64,000 nt of DNA from Saxidomus purpurata (Eukaryota > Mollusca > Bivalvia > Venerida > Veneridae). The notes beneath the pieces are model-generated. The model made no database searches, had not been told where the DNA came from, and was given only the letters and a program-made list of their open reading frames with translations. Positions 1 through 13,655 of this stretch are shown piece by piece. Both the position numbers and the translations under genes were made by a program. The stretch lies in the NCBI GenBank assembly GCA_022818135.1, contig JAFMSR010000006.1:31772815-31836814 (forward strand), in the 5' to 3' direction. Within the stretch, counting starts at the first letter, position 1, and every line of letters begins with the position of its first letter.

Positions 1-96
1 GAATAAAATATTTCCGTCAGAAATATCTTCAATTATGCACAGTGTAAATTTCATGAGAAAATTCGAACAAAACATTTGAGGCGCATTTCACCTTAA

Positions 97-621
97 AGGT
101 CCATTACTAAAGAAAATTAACCTTGGGATTTTCACCAAACGGTTTTGTACATTGAAACTTGCTGCTAAAACTTTACAATAGCCGTGGAGCATTTCCTGTT
201 TCAAATACTGCTGCAGAAAAACGAGTGAATGTTTGTGTATTTCCTTATATTGACATGGGTGGTCTTTTTGTCCTACATTCGCTTTATTACATTCTGTAAA
301 CAGTCAGAGATATACGTTGCACATCATTGAAAGTAAAGTTCTTTCAACTATGATTGAAAATAGGCATGCTGATTCATGCACAACCTATTTACAGCCTCTT
401 TCTGTGAGACTTCTGGAAAATTACATATATTTGATAACTTGAAAACCTACTTTCGTTTTTGAAAGGGCAAAATATAATTTATTAATTCTTTGTTTGAACT
501 CAAATTTGCAACACAACCAGGCCACATTCTTTGTAGTATGTCTTATTTTTCCCTCTGAGAAGACGCCCGTAACAAATTCCAGATTTAAAAGAAAATTCGA
601 TTTGGTCTTAGTAATGGACCT
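97..621. mobile_element. MITE-like element flanked by TTAA
   Basis: The left end reads AGGTCCATTACTAAAGA, and the right end is its inverse complement with one gap (TCTTAGTAATGGACCT). Both ends are directly flanked by TTAA (93-96 and 622-625). The size (525 bp), terminal inverted repeats and lack of a coding frame fit a non-autonomous DNA transposon. A TTAA target is typical of piggyBac-type elements, but the TIR does not begin with the usual CCC, so the superfamily is open. Confidence 0.6.
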
Positions 622-885
622 TTAACTGAACATTTAGTTAATAAAATTTACGCCCAGTATAAGGTGAACCTAAATGACTTTTACCGTAATCACAATTTTG
701 ATTCCTGGAAAAGTGTTACCATACTGTATCACCTTATAGAGGATGTTCAAGTTCAACCAGTAGCGGATAGCCTATGGTATGGACTTGTATCTGGGATCCA
801 TCCCTCCATTTACCATAACTAATTCTTAACCTTAAGCCCGATGTATCGGTCTGTATACTGGGCATGTAATGAACCGGGGGTCCAA

Positions 886-2360
886 AGATTTACCGTACTG
901 ATACCTAAAAATTTACCATACTGATACTTAAAAATTTACCGTACTGATACCTTAAAAATTTACCATACTGATACCTAAGAATTTACCGTACTGATACGTA
1001 AAATTTACCATACTGATACCTAAAAATTTACCGTACTGATACCTTATTCTGATTACCTAAAGATTTAACATACTAATACCTAAAAATTTACCATACTGAT
1101 ACCTAAGATTTACCGTACTGATACCTAAAATTTTACCATACTGATACCTAAAATTTCACCGTACTGATACCTTAAAATTTACCATACTGATACCTAAAAT
1201 TTACTATACTGATACCTAAGATTTACTGTACTGATACCTAAAAATTTACCACACTGATACGTAAAATTTGCCATAGTGATATCTAAAACTTTACCATACT
1301 GATACCTAAGATTTACTGTACTGATACCTAAAAATTTACCACACTGAAACGTAAAATTTGCCATAGTGATATCTAAAAATTTACCATACTGATACCTAAG
1401 ATTTACCGTACTGATACTTAAAAATTTTACCATAGTGATACCTAAAAATTTACCGTACTGATACCTAAAAATTTACCATAATGATACCTAAAAATTTACC
1501 TATCCTAAGATTTACCATAGTGATACCTAAAAATTTACCATACTGATACCCATAATTTACCGTATTGATACCTAAAAATTTACCATACTGATACCTAAAA
1601 TTTTACCTTACTGATACCTAAAATTTACCATACTGATACCTAAAAATTTACCATAGTGATACCTATGATTTACCATAGTGATACCTAAAAATTTACCATA
1701 CTTATACCTAACATTTACCATACTGATACCTAAAATTTACCATACTGATACCTAAGATTTACCACAGTGATACCTAAAAATTTACCTTACTGATACTTAA
1801 AAATTTACCATACTGATACCTAAGATTTACCGTACTGATACAAAAAATTTACCATACTGATACCTAAGATTTACCGTACTGATACCTAAAAATTTACCGT
1901 ACTGATACGTATAATTTGCCATAGTGATATCTAAAAATTTACCATACTGATACCTGATTACTTAAGATTTACCATAGTGATACCTAAAAATTTACCATAC
2001 TTATACCTAAGATTTACCATACTGATACCTAAAATTTGCCATAGAGATACCTTAAAATTTACCATACTGATACCTAAGATTTACCATACTGATACCTGAT
2101 TACTTAAGATTTACCATAGGTTGATATCTCTGATTATTAAGATTTACCATATCCTGATACCTTAAGATTTACCATACTGATACCTTAAGATTTACTCTGC
2201 TGTTACCTAAGGATTTTCTGTACTGATACCTTTAACATTTACCGTACTTATTCCTTTAAGATTTACGTATGATAGTGTATTTATACCTGAAAGCTGACTT
2301 AACTGGTAAGAATTTACCATACTGATTACCTAAAATTTTCCCAGTCCGGCAAGTGATACC
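886..2360. repeat. A/T-rich minisatellite, ~23-bp units
   Basis: More than 60 head-to-tail variants of TTTACCATACTGATACCTAA, with units of about 20-23 bp. Common variants have CGTACTG, CATAGTG or a shortened A run. The array is fairly regular to about 2215 and then decays; isolated degenerate units can still be seen to about 2780. Open frames across it are products of the repeat and are not genes. Confidence 0.95.
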
Positions 2361-4490
2361 TAGGTTTTATACTCCTTCCCATGGTGTCAAGTATTTCTAT
2401 GGAAGACATTAAATGTCCATACCACTACTTGTAATCACCTAACGCGACTGATTAAATACTGTTCTAATAAATAATTTATAAATTTACTCGATTATTAGAG
2501 ACATAATAATGTTGGAAACGCCATATTGATACATACCCGCTTAAAATTCACCATATTGATAGCGTGGAATTACTTAAGATTTACAATGCTGTACTTTCAA
2601 TATTTGTTTGACTGGTACCAATTACATCACTGTTTTTCTTGATTTTTAAAAATCCCATGATCATAAAAAAAACTTACGCAAATACTGACTGCGCTAAAAA
2701 TTCCTTGCGATAGACTGATACTTTCGTTAAAATTTACCAGTAAACTTGGAAAATACCTAAATGCGTCACCCACATAAGTAATATACCTAAAAAAAGTTAC
2801 CAACCGAATAATTTGCCGGTGATTTTACACATAGAGCTACGACTGTGTGCCTAGACGCATTTTACTTCTACTTTATTTCTTCTCAAATATATTGTAAACC
2901 GTACTTTTGATATTTAAAAGCTGTTACCTTTTGCACATATAATGTTAAAGTTTGCCGATCATCTTACTATGAGCAATTGTAACATTCAAAGCAGGTATTG
3001 GCCATAGAACACATTATTTAAGTTCGAAAAATATGATATGCTTCATGTATGAAATGCCCCCTTTAACATTAAAAATATATTTGGCAACGACAACAGCACC
3101 AACCCCCAGCCATGGGTTGCTTCTAGATTAGTAATTGTTGGTTAAAATGAACCACGTGTAACTGTTCTGTAGCCAATTTACTTCTGTAATGATTGTATGG
3201 GGAGCCTCTTAAAGTGGCAGCACGGGCTCAACCACTAGCCAAAACTAACATAAAATCTGGAATATAATAGTATTCATAAAAGTAAAACTCTGTTCCAGAA
3301 CACGACATTGTTTTATCCAGTATATATTCTGTGATTGAATATGAATGCAAATTTCAATGTCCGTGTGAATAGTTTGGCGCACCTTGAATTTTTACTACCT
3401 TACTACAAAAATAAAGTAGTCAAAACTGTTTTGGTTTGCTGTCGTTCAAAGTTTTTTTATTGCAGTGAATAAGTTCTTTCGTATTTCTTGTAACTTATTT
3501 TGGGCGTTCAGTCAGTAATGGTCAAGCATAAATTTAAAATGAATAATCAAATTTCAGACGTATTTTTACACGTAACGTCCAATGTTGAGGTACGTTATTT
3601 AACACGACGTCAAACATTACGTGATTGTCTTCTTTCTGAATTACCTATAAAATTGATACTATTTGAACAAGTGAAAAGACTCATTTTGTAAATACAAGCA
3701 AATTCATTACTACAGTATTCAAAGTTTGTGACATATTTACGGTTTATTACATCAAAAAAATGCGAAAGTTAGCATTAACCATTACACTCAAAGATAGTAT
3801 TTCATCTACCGACACAGTCAGTGTTACAATCTTCAAAACAGTAAAATGTTTTAGAATATGAATTCATATGCATTAAAATGCTGATAATTATATGAACAAA
3901 ATATATAAAAAAAAGTTGGCGTCTCTTCTTTTGACAATTAATGGCAACATTACGGTAATTCGGGGCATCTTATCTGGGGACATTTCCGCTTGACAAGCAT
4001 TATTTTGTAAAAAAAAGTATCATTTTGTTAAATAGGACAGCCATATGGCTTATCAGTATTTGAAAGAAGAGGAAAACTCATTTTTGATATGATAAAGAAA
4101 TGTCAGGAAAACATCGGCTAAATTATTACATATAATTATTATTATATAATTTTATTCGAGTATATTTACATATTTTCTTACATTTTTCGACAGGTGGACT
4201 ATTTTAGTCGGTTTTTCTTCAGATCTTTTGTAAACTGAAGTAAAAAAAAATATTAATCTTAAAAAACGCATTAATATACCTAGATTTTCAATCATTAGCT
4301 TTGATTTTCTATATTTTGCATTTATTTGTATAAAATGAAAATGCATCTGTTTCAAAGATATGACACTTTCTTTTTAACAGAAGTTTTATACACGTCTTCT
4401 TCAGGCAGCCGTTGCAGTCAGAATGAATCAGTTATACGCGTGATATTGCCAGAAACCGGCAACGTCGGACGTTACGTCTTATCGTCGGAT
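2361..4490. other. No gene seen; AT-rich intergenic DNA
   Basis: Apart from decayed minisatellite units up to ~2780, I see no coding exon, RNA gene or clear repeat. Short open frames here lack splice context and recognisable motifs. Confidence 0.5.
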
Positions 4491-4778
4491 CGTATATTAG
4501 GGCTTTATCGTTGGTACCGGTTTCCCATATGACCAAAGCCCACAGAAGAGTTAGTTATTTTAGGTTTCGGATGATAGTGCAAGATACAGAAAGCGTCCCA
4601 ATTCCAGAGACACCCCTGGTTCTTATACATGCCAGGTGTATAGCACCCATACATGGGACCTCGGTTTTAGTCTCATCCGAAAGACTGTTAGTAATTTTAG
4701 TTGGTCAGCCCCGGGAATCGAACCCGCTACCCCGAGATTACAAGTCTCGTGCTCTACCGATTGAGCTAACCGGGCTGA
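4491..4778 (-). mobile_element. tRNA-derived SINE
   Basis: On the minus strand the element begins with a tRNA-like head (GCCCGGTTAGCTC, anticodon loop CTTGTAA = UGU, Thr type, then GGTTCGATTCC). A ~200-bp body follows that ends near CCCTAATATACGATC. The same head and body occur on the plus strand at 15195-15485, which shows that this is a dispersed element and not a lone tRNA gene. The 3' acceptor half does not pair with the 5' half, so a functional tRNA is unlikely. Confidence 0.85.
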
Positions 4779-5001
4779 CTACGTCTTACTTTAGTTAAGT
4801 TTTACTTATATACTAGGTCTTTCCAGGGGTACATAAATAGTATAGATTATAAGGAATGTTGTATGCACATCTAAATATTTTACAGACAATAAATGAGAGC
4901 AAATTGATGTGAACTGAAGCGGAGTGAAAGACATTTGAAAATGGCTATTTCTCAACTTTTACAGTGGAGTTTCTATACAACTGTACAATTCAGTGGATAT
5001 A

Positions 5002-5888
5002 CAGTAAAACTTCGTTAACTCGAGCATCGATAACTCGAGAACCCCGGATAACTCGAGGACTCCTGTCGGTCCCGGCAATTTTGCCTATATGTTTAACCAG
5101 AAAATACTATGGATAACTCGAGCATCGATAACTCGAGAACCCTGGATAACTCGAGGAACACCTGTGGTCCCGCCAGGTAGATTTCTTACTAAATTACCTG
5201 CGGCAACTCGAGGTCACTGATTATCAGATTTTTCTCACCTCCGATGGCGCATTGTTATTTTGACACGTCATGGGAAAAACTTCTATTGTTAATTGATTGT
5301 TCTCGTTAATTATTGATTAATCGGCCGTCCACTGGCTAAAGTGTATAAAATGTTATTCGCACATTTAAATCGTCTTAAATCATGTGTAATTACAACCACT
5401 TGTTACTTTTATTGAATAAGAAGAAAATTATGTTTGCGAGTTTTTAATTACGAGAACTTAATGATGAGATGAATATTTTGAGTCTGAGTAGACTTTTGAT
5501 GATAAAGCTTGAGAGAAAATCCCAAACTGCATATTCTTCTAGAATTATAGAAATAAACATGAATAGATTATAGAAATAAACATCTAGCGAATGACCCGAT
5601 CTCGGGGGGATAGCTAGATCGGACAAGCAGAAAACCAAAACAGAAACGACACGCATGTTGGAGACGAAGACCATTGAGTTTAAGTACAATGCCATCCCCA
5701 TGGAAGTTAAAAAGGGTCATGACTGAAAGAAATGTGCATTTTCTTTGTTTCAAAGCTGTTTCATAGCTATATCTTTTGCCTCTGCAGAAAAACTTGTAAA
5801 ATTTCCATGGTTCGGATAACTCGAGAACCCGGATAACTCGAGCATTTTACTCGTCCCCTTGCGACCTCGAGTTATCGAGGTTTTACTG
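5002..5888. mobile_element. pogo/Tigger-like non-autonomous element
   Basis: The left end CAGTAAAACTTCGTTAACTC and the inverse of the right end (CAGTAAAACCTCGATAACTC) form terminal inverted repeats, each bordered by TA (5000-5001 and 5889-5890). Inside are several GGATAACTCGAG units near both ends. TA duplication and CAGT termini are usual for the pogo/Tigger branch of Tc1/mariner. I see no transposase frame, so it would need a partner in trans. Confidence 0.7.
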
Positions 5889-8700
5889 TATAGATATACT
5901 AGGAGATTGTCCACTGTGACAGTCTTCATAAAAGTTTACATGTAAATAAAGAGCTACATGTAACTGTTGCCTTCAAGTTAAGTCTTAAATGTGCAAGAAA
6001 TGTATGATTTTGAAGCTGCCGAAAATTGAAATTCCTCATTCTGTAAAAAAGTAATTTCTTAAAATATAGTGGCGTCAGGAATTTAATTATAATAGATATG
6101 AATAAAAAATGTTATCAGTCACTTTGAAATTATGCCTGGACTGGATTGTCCGTGAAATGCACTCAAGCTTTACTCAAATGTCTATCAGAATTCTATTTTG
6201 AGTTATTCAGTGACTGGCATATTGGCACGGTGAAATACTGACATATTATTGGGACTTTCAGAACAAGTGTAGACAGTCAGCAGACGACCATTCAGATCAT
6301 CAACACATCAGATAATGTAGATGACTACTATCACTTAACGTCTAGAGTCACTATTCACATTTTCAAGGCCAGAAAGCTCGTTAAATCCCTCCTCCCAGAA
6401 GACCTGAAAAACAAGAGGACCATCATGACCCTATATCGCTCTTCAGTGCGCACCTTGCCCTTCACCCAATGTCGCAAAATTCAACACACCAGACAAACAT
6501 CTGAATATGAGCTCATACATTGCAATATACCCGATGTCCATCATAGTCTTGGACATAAACCGTTTTTGTATTTCCAGTAACAGTGATCGTGATTTAGCAT
6601 AGTGACCTTGAACCCAGATATGTGAAATTATTTTGAACTTTCCAAGTTTGGTTGCAATCCGCCCAGCGGCGTATGAGGAGTTGCGAAGACAAACTTTGTG
6701 ACACCTGTCATACATTTCGATAGGACAGCAATCAACATGTCTCCTATCCCCGCTATACGTGGGGTGGGGGGAGTATAATGACGAAATGAACTCGAGCAAC
6801 TTCATAATGCTTAGTTTCACTCAAACCTTAGTCCCGCTTATGTCTACAGGGTGTGCACGGACGGATGGACGGCCGGCGAACGACGGACATTCATCGATCC
6901 TAATAGTTCACCTGAAGCCACTGGCTCAAGGTGAATCATCAAAGAAAGTTACCAAAACTGAAAAAATAAAATACAACTGACATTTAACAAGCTCAAATTC
7001 AGTGGAAGATTGAGTTAATGTGTCAATGTAGATCAGTCTGGACAACCGTCTTGCTACTTATATTAAAACTGATCGATGACTGCTTTCTGGAGTTCCCACC
7101 AGAACTTGCACTGAAAGAAGGGATTGTGGTGGTCCCGATCAAATGCCGTTGCCGTGATTCAAACCCACGACCTATGGGTTGGTAGTCCGACACTCTATCT
7201 CTAAATCACTGCACCTCCCTCCACTGTGGGACTCGATAGTTAGGGCATCCATCTCCAGAAGGTCCCAGGTTCGAACTCTATAGCCAAAGAACGAGTTGTG
7301 TCGTTTGGAGAAGGCACTGATGTCATCGTGCATCCGTCCTCCCGGCTGTAAATTGTGTAGCAGTGATGAAAATCTCGCTTTCTTTCTCGCGTGGTACGAT
7401 CTGTAATGAATGTTTGAGAGCATTTCAATAAAACGAAAGCTTTTCCGTAAATGAACTAGAAATAAATGCGTATGAACTGGAAAAGAACCCTCAAGTTTCT
7501 TTAGAGGGGTGGTGCTTAGGCTATCCTGACACCAGAGTGTTGAGTTTTGACAAGTATTCTTCCTGCACTAAAAAGATATGCCAAGTTTCCTTGTTTTCTT
7601 TGTGCAAAGAACTTAATCACCATTGCCCCATTGTTCTCAACTGTAAACGGGTAAAGTATGTTAGGTCTTAATTGGGTTTGAATATTACGCTCTCGCAAAG
7701 AGCTCTACAGAACGTTGATTGTTAGGCAGGCAGAGAGAAGTAATAAATGCTAGCATATACATTTTACCGTTACTACCCCTCTTACAAATTAGTACTGATG
7801 TCCGTTGTTCTATGTTTCCTTCGCAGATGACAGTTACCGAAACATCTTTATTATCATATACCTACAATGTATATATTTTGTACCTATAAAAACACTCTAT
7901 CACTTAACTGTTGTTTTTTTCACTCTACATCACTATTAGTTCTAGTATCCTCATAATTTACTACTTTTAACCGACTTAGAAATTCAAATATTTCAAGAAA
8001 GTCCGAATGTGTATATATAGCCGAACCTGCAACCAGCAAGCAAAGATGTAACCTTACCTTACAAACGACATTCATCTTCCTTCAATGTCAGTGTAGATCA
8101 TGATCAATATGAATATCCGTGTTGTTTGAGGCCGTCAAATGAATCAGTACCATAACTCTGTTGCACAATCTACAAGCAGTAAACATTTTTGTATTAATTA
8201 CAGTACGCCCGTTTTTATTTTGGACTGTGGTTTATTTCAATTTCTTTCTAATAATGGATTTGAAATATAAATATTTACAGAAAATCCGATTAGACTATAT
8301 AGATATCCGAACCGACGGCCATCATAGTTTATCACTGTGCATCAGAGCTCCAAATCGTGGTTTATTAGACGATTGACACCGCCATAACGCATATTATTTC
8401 TTCGACCAAAACAATAGGTACAACCTAACCTGCTAGCTACAAGTTGTTATTGTTCCTGTATGTTTCAACATGTTTTAACTAATCATCGTTCCTGAGGATA
8501 ACCAGTATTAGATCCTTATCCTCTGTGATACACTGTTAACTTTCTCTCATAAAGAGACATGGAGGCAGGGCTCGAACCTAGCTGCCGACAAGAGAGTCTG
8601 CTTGCTCGACCAATATAGATCATGATCAACTTGCATATTGATCAGAGTCGTCAGACGACAGTTGTCTCAGTTAGCCCTATATGGTATTAGTTCATAATAC
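5889..8700. other. No gene seen; scattered tRNA-like fragments
   Basis: There is a tRNA-like stretch on the minus strand near 7145-7215 (box-B-like GTGGGTTTGAATC, loop CTACCAA), another on the plus strand at about 7225-7300 (box-B GGTTCGAACTC), and a third on the minus strand near 8560-8630 (AGGTTCGAGCC). All lack convincing acceptor stems and look like SINE heads or tRNA relics. Around 6840-6930 there is a GACGGACGG-type motif common in mollusc repeats. Confidence 0.4.
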
Positions 8701-8718
8701 AAATGAATGGTCGACAAA

Positions 8719-9340
8719 AATAAGTCGTTAAAGGGCCTTGATTAAAATAAATCGATGACAATGTTACCTTCTTCTTCCCCAAAATTATAAGAAAGTGGGT
8801 CAATAGGTCCTCATGTTTATGCTTATCCTATTCTCCCCCGGACAAGTATTTTAAGTTTCATATCAATATCTCAAATAGTTGAGATTAACAGGGTTTGCAC
8901 GAAAAACTTAACCGAGTTTCTAATTTGTTAAAGGGCCTTGTTTAAAAAAAAAATGTACGTTCTCTTCCATAATAGGGCGAAAAAGGGGGTGTATTTAAAT
9001 TACTTACAAAAACTTTCACAGAGTTATGCACCCTTGTCTGTTGATGAAAGTAATGGTGGTAAACAAGTATTATCTGTAACAGTTCTGTAAATAACTGACA
9101 TTATATGGAAAAATTGACCAAGTTTAATGTACTTTTTAAGTCGAAAACCGGCCGTAATTCTGACAAAACCTTTCACAGAGTTATGTACTCTTGTCTGTTG
9201 ATGGAAGTGATGACGGTAAATAAGTATTATAAGTTTCAAAGCAATAGCTATGCTTGGTTTGAAAATAAGTGGGGGTTGGTACAGAAAACTTAACTAAGGT
9301 GTGGCAGATGCCGATGCGAGTACGATAGCTCCACTTTTCT
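8719..9340. repeat. Degenerate dispersed repeat with internal duplication
   Basis: The phrase GTTAAAGGGCCTTG occurs at ~8725 and ~8929. A ~65-bp block (TTTCACAGAGTTATGNACNC to AAGTATTA) occurs at ~9013 and again at ~9168, about 157 bp apart. The right end carries CTTCGAAAAGTCGAAC. This looks like an old, internally repetitive transposon tail of unknown class. Confidence 0.5.
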
Positions 9341-10521
9341 TCGAAAAGTCGAACTAATAAAAGTTTATGTGAGAAAAGTTCGCTGTGGTACTACCACCTT
9401 AAGCAAAACCTGTTTTAATAACCTTTATAAAAATAAATTAAAAAAGAAGATATGATTTTAAAAGTAATTAGCATATTAGATGGAGCACAGAAACTGCTTT
9501 GCGATACAAAACAGCAAACATTTGATGCTATATAAGAAGCAACAGTTCCCAAAATATTGTGCGGAGCAAAACAAAAATATGGCAACAGGACAAGATATTG
9601 TATCTACAGTGCTTTCTAGTTAGCAATATATAGTTCAAAGATACAGTCAATCAACAAACAAACAAATTCTGTACTCACAACAGAGACTCGAGCCCAGCCT
9701 AGAAAAGGCCAACTTCTGCCGACTATATACCATGCTGATTTTGTATCTTGTGTCTTGGTGACTTCAAAGTCTGTCTTTCATCTGGTGACTTATTTTAAAG
9801 TTATACAACAGAACCTAGAAAAAAATCAATAAGAACAAACATACATGTCTATAAGTTTGAGATAAATACAAACAAGACATTTAGCTATAGATAGTGATAA
9901 ACAATTTGTCTTCTCCATATAATTATTGTGTTTAGGTTACATATACATGTTGATACAATAAGACAATTTCAAGTTCATGGTATTATTCCATCTTATTTTT
10001 TCTTTCGATTTTGCAACATCTGCTTAACGTACGCGGTGTCAACGAGACATTTACAAGCTAAGCTGCAAAATATTGTTGGTTTATGTATGCTTTTCATAAA
10101 ATGTAAGAGTCAATATTCAAATAAGTAATATGATCTAAGCTACCCATGTTTTTGTTTACCCTACAGTTTATCTTGTTTATACCAGTATGCATGGGAGTCA
10201 TACTGGGGTCTTGGCGAGTTCACCACGGTCGACCGGGACTATAAATAATATAAACACTTTATAGTTTATACTAATTAAAATTTAGCTCGATTGTAAGAAA
10301 ATCGAAGCTTATCGAGTCACTCTCGAGTCTGCTTCCTGGAAAAACCAGTACTGGTGTCACGGTCGTGCCTCCGGGTGGACTCGAACCCGCAACCCCCAGG
10401 ATGAGCGGCAGACACTATAAAATAGCAAATATCTATCTTGTAATACTGCCTCACGCCTCTCACGGGTGCACGCCGGATGTTAATAAAAATAAAAGTAAAA
10501 TAACTGCAAGACAGCTCTTCC
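9341..10521. other. No gene seen; contains repeat shared with 33.65 kb
   Basis: About 10260-10370 (AGTTTATACTAATT, then GCTTCCTGGAAAAACCAGTA) matches 33640-33760. It continues here into a tRNA-like minus-strand box B (GGGTTCGAGTCC) near 10370-10395. The shared block suggests a dispersed tRNA-derived repeat. No coding exon is seen. Confidence 0.45.
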
Positions 10522-12299
10522 AGTTAAGAGAATCAAGATTGTTAAAAACAGTAAAAAAACATTTGATATATATGATTAATAACTGAGCTTGCCTGCTTGA
10601 TTGATCGAGATCAGATAGGGTTGCAATCTGCGTGGATAACCTATTCCGCAGGACTGTGGTATGGCGAAAAAGGGATACTTAAAGAGTACTTAAGTCCGAG
10701 TACGCATGGGTTTGGCGCAGACTAAGTGGGTGCAAATGCATTTGAACCCGTTTGGGACTTCTAAATAACTGGGCAGTGAGATTGCTACAAGATTGTAGTA
10801 TATTTTGTAATTATAACCAGTTTACATACTACTTATTGTGCCCAGTGTATGAACATTATAATCTTTAATAACATGATATGATGATTTATTTCAATAATAA
10901 AACGCGAAATAAATTGATAAACAAGAATAAATGTTTACCTTCAACAAGTTTTGGCGCTCCATTTCCCAAATAAAAAAAGATTATGGTCAAAGGTGCAAGC
11001 TTACCGTTAAAACTTAAAACTGCCCAAGGCTGAGTTCAATACTAGCAATCAACAGTCCGTGCGTGAAGAGAAACGCATCTTATTACATTTTCCAGCGTAC
11101 GAGGCAATTGAAGGTAAAGTCAATTTGCGACAGTATATACGGTTTGTTTAATAATCTTTATCCTTTGATATGATAAATAACTCTCTAACCGCATTGAACA
11201 ATTGAATTAAGAATTAGAATAAACAAAATTAACCCTTTCAGAAGCATATCATTCCCCACTAGAAACCTCAAACATCTTTCCTTTGAAACATATTTCGGTC
11301 TTTTCTACGGAAACTAACGAGTGGTGCCCCGATGCTCAAGGATCAAACTATTGACTTCTGCCAATGTGAACCAAAGTACCGAAAGTGATGACTGATTCTG
11401 CTTACCTTATGATTACAAAATCACAAATTAGTCTAGCCAAGTTGCGAGGCACGTCGACTTTGCTGTTACTACGCTTTATAATTTACTACATTCTATTGAA
11501 TTATTATCTTGCAATGTTTCATACCGCAACATTTTCTTGACTTTTCAGGTAGATCTACGACTTGAGAGACTGTTCGGATCCGCTTCTATGTTCGATTGAT
11601 TAGAGTCACTGACTTTGAATCACTGTAACCTCTCATAGAGTGGGGTTCCTGGGTTCGATCAATGTTGTTGAGGTTCTTTTAATGTGAGCGGAAAGTTGGC
11701 AGGTTTTTTAAAGGAAGGATGGGGATCTAGTATTATTAATACTGGTTCTTCCATGAAACGATGGTTAGATAACTACCCGCCTGTAAAAACAACCAACATA
11801 CGATTGGAATTAAATGGTATTAAACCAATACAAAAACAACAACAACAGAGCCTATTTATTGTGTGTTATGATTATTAACTTTCAACATCTTATTTTTAAA
11901 CTCACGTGTTGTTTGTGCATTACATTTCCAAGCAAGAGGAGGGAACTCCATTTGTTTTCACAAGTTCTTCGAAATGTTTTGTTACGACTGCCGGCTACTA
12001 AAACACTACGGCCACAGGTTTTCAAAGTTGCATTCAGCCTACCAGAATGTTTTAATTTCGAAAAAGAAGATCAGAGCGACTTGTCAGTGTAACACATTTT
12101 ATATAAGGTCTGGCTCAGTGGTCTACTTTACAGATATAGACATGAAAACACTACTGAGCATTTTAAACTTGTATTCTGGTTTACACAGCTCATTACAAAT
12201 ATCTTATCTAATTGTAGTTTCCCAGTCCTTCAATGTGGGGGATGGGAGGAAGGATACTAGTCCGTTACTGTATCAGTTGCCAGTTGGAAGACTCGAGAT

Positions 12300-12850
12300 A
12301 GTTTATTCATTGCTAATGTAGACTGCAGTTCTCTAAGTGTCGCTGTTGATATGGTATTACTATCATTGTCTAAAACAGGCCTACAGAAAATGCTTGATAT
12401 AATTTTGTAACGAATACTCTTGACAGTGGAAGAACCCTTCAACATGCGGAATTACTGGTTTCAATGAGTCGAGAAATGCTCTCACTAATCGAACATGGCG
12501 CTTAGGTAACAGTAATATTGTAGGAGTTGAAAATTATACACATCTCGGAGTCAGTTGTAATAAATATATGCAAACAACGCTGAACACTGATGAAGCGTGC
12601 AAGAAAGTAAGAAATACATTGTTAGGTCTTACCAAACATTTTAATCGGCAACATCCGTCAACCTCATTAAACATTTACATATCGGTTGTACTACCGAGAG
12701 TCCTCAACGACTGTGAGCTTTGGTCCGATTTAAATAAGATACACATATTACATTTTGAAAAGAACACGGGTTTTTGCTTCCGAAATAGTATAATGTTAGA
12801 GGAGACCGGGGTTGAACGAGCTACGGGTTGAATGAGCCACCCGCTGTATC
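12300..12850 (+). pseudogene. LINE reverse-transcriptase C-terminal relic
   Basis: The plus-strand frame near 12568-12770 reads like the C-terminal side of a jockey/CR1-type non-LTR reverse transcriptase. It has TLNTDEACKKVRN, then LTKHFNRQHPSTSLNIY and VVLPRVLNDCELWSDLN. The recognisable family pattern is K-x-R-x3-L, T-S-x-x-x-Y-x-S-V-V-L-P-R-V, then C-E-L-W-S. Upstream, SKTGLQKMLDI and ENYTHLGVSCNKYM fit the same protein but stops and frame changes lie between. A matching relic lies in unit 2 at 23845-24290, so the insertion predates the duplication. Confidence 0.75.
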
Positions 12851-13039
12851 GTCCCATCTTAAGGTATCACGATGAGAACATTGCAGACATGATTTTAAGA
12901 CGCACTATTCTTCTATATATATCACGTGTCCGCGAATTTATCAAATTGTTCTTAACCAAAAATATAACGACTTGTAGAAAATGACTCATTCAGTCCCGGT
13001 CTCCCATATTTGGTTTTTTGAAGTGGTACATGGGGATAC

Positions 13040-13108
13040 TATTACCCGCCTAGATTTATAATACCCGAGCCGTTAGACGAGGGTGATATTATGTCCAGGC
13101 GGGTAATA
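13040..13108. repeat. Inverted repeat (12-bp perfect arms)
   Basis: The arm TATTACCCGCCT (13040-13051) is perfectly repeated in inverse at 13097-13108, enclosing a second imperfect pair (TACCCGAG / GAGGGTGATA). The same structure, with one arm base changed, lies at about 24529-24596 in unit 2. No function can be assigned. Confidence 0.6.
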
Positions 13109-13655
13109 TATCACATATACTACGTAAAATAACAAATAAGTATTGTTATAACCCTTTCCTACATTTTGAATGGTTCGATTCATTTTAAATTCAATGAACG
13201 GTTGAACGTAAGCAGATAAATACGAGATTGGTTATTGAACTTGCCGTCCGCCATTTTGTTTTGAAACAAGACTTTTCCTACAAATGCAAGTTTGTACTTT
13301 GAAATGTGAATAAATCATTTTCATCTACATTCCTAAAAATGTTTTCTCTTTCTAATTCATTTTTGAAGTGTTCGACTGTGATTGAGACCTGTGTAGTTCT
13401 ATAACACTTTTATGTTACAATAAGGTTGGCTACATTTAACATTTAAGGCTTATAGGCTTTCATTAATTTTTAGCAAGTTCATAGGTCTACTTTTGTGTAG
13501 AGATTATTTTTTATCATGGGATTCCCCGTGATTCACCGTGTGTTTATAGGATTCCAAACTGTGTGTTTTATAGGAAACACGGTTACTCATACTAGAATAA
13601 AAAACAATTCCACACTTTCAACATAACCGTTGAGTCGTCACTAAGACACTGTTAA

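Noticed and set aside
1194..1433. Open minus-strand frame with repeating KFLGISTVNLRYQYG-like text
   Set aside because: It is a translation of the ~23-bp minisatellite; no start context, splice sites or protein features.
4702..4776. tRNA-Thr gene on the minus strand
   Set aside because: The acceptor halves do not pair and the same head continues into a repeated SINE body, as at 15195.
6443..7000. Open frames around 6443-6980 as genes
   Set aside because: No motif or splice context, and the region contains GACGGACGG-type repeat sequence.
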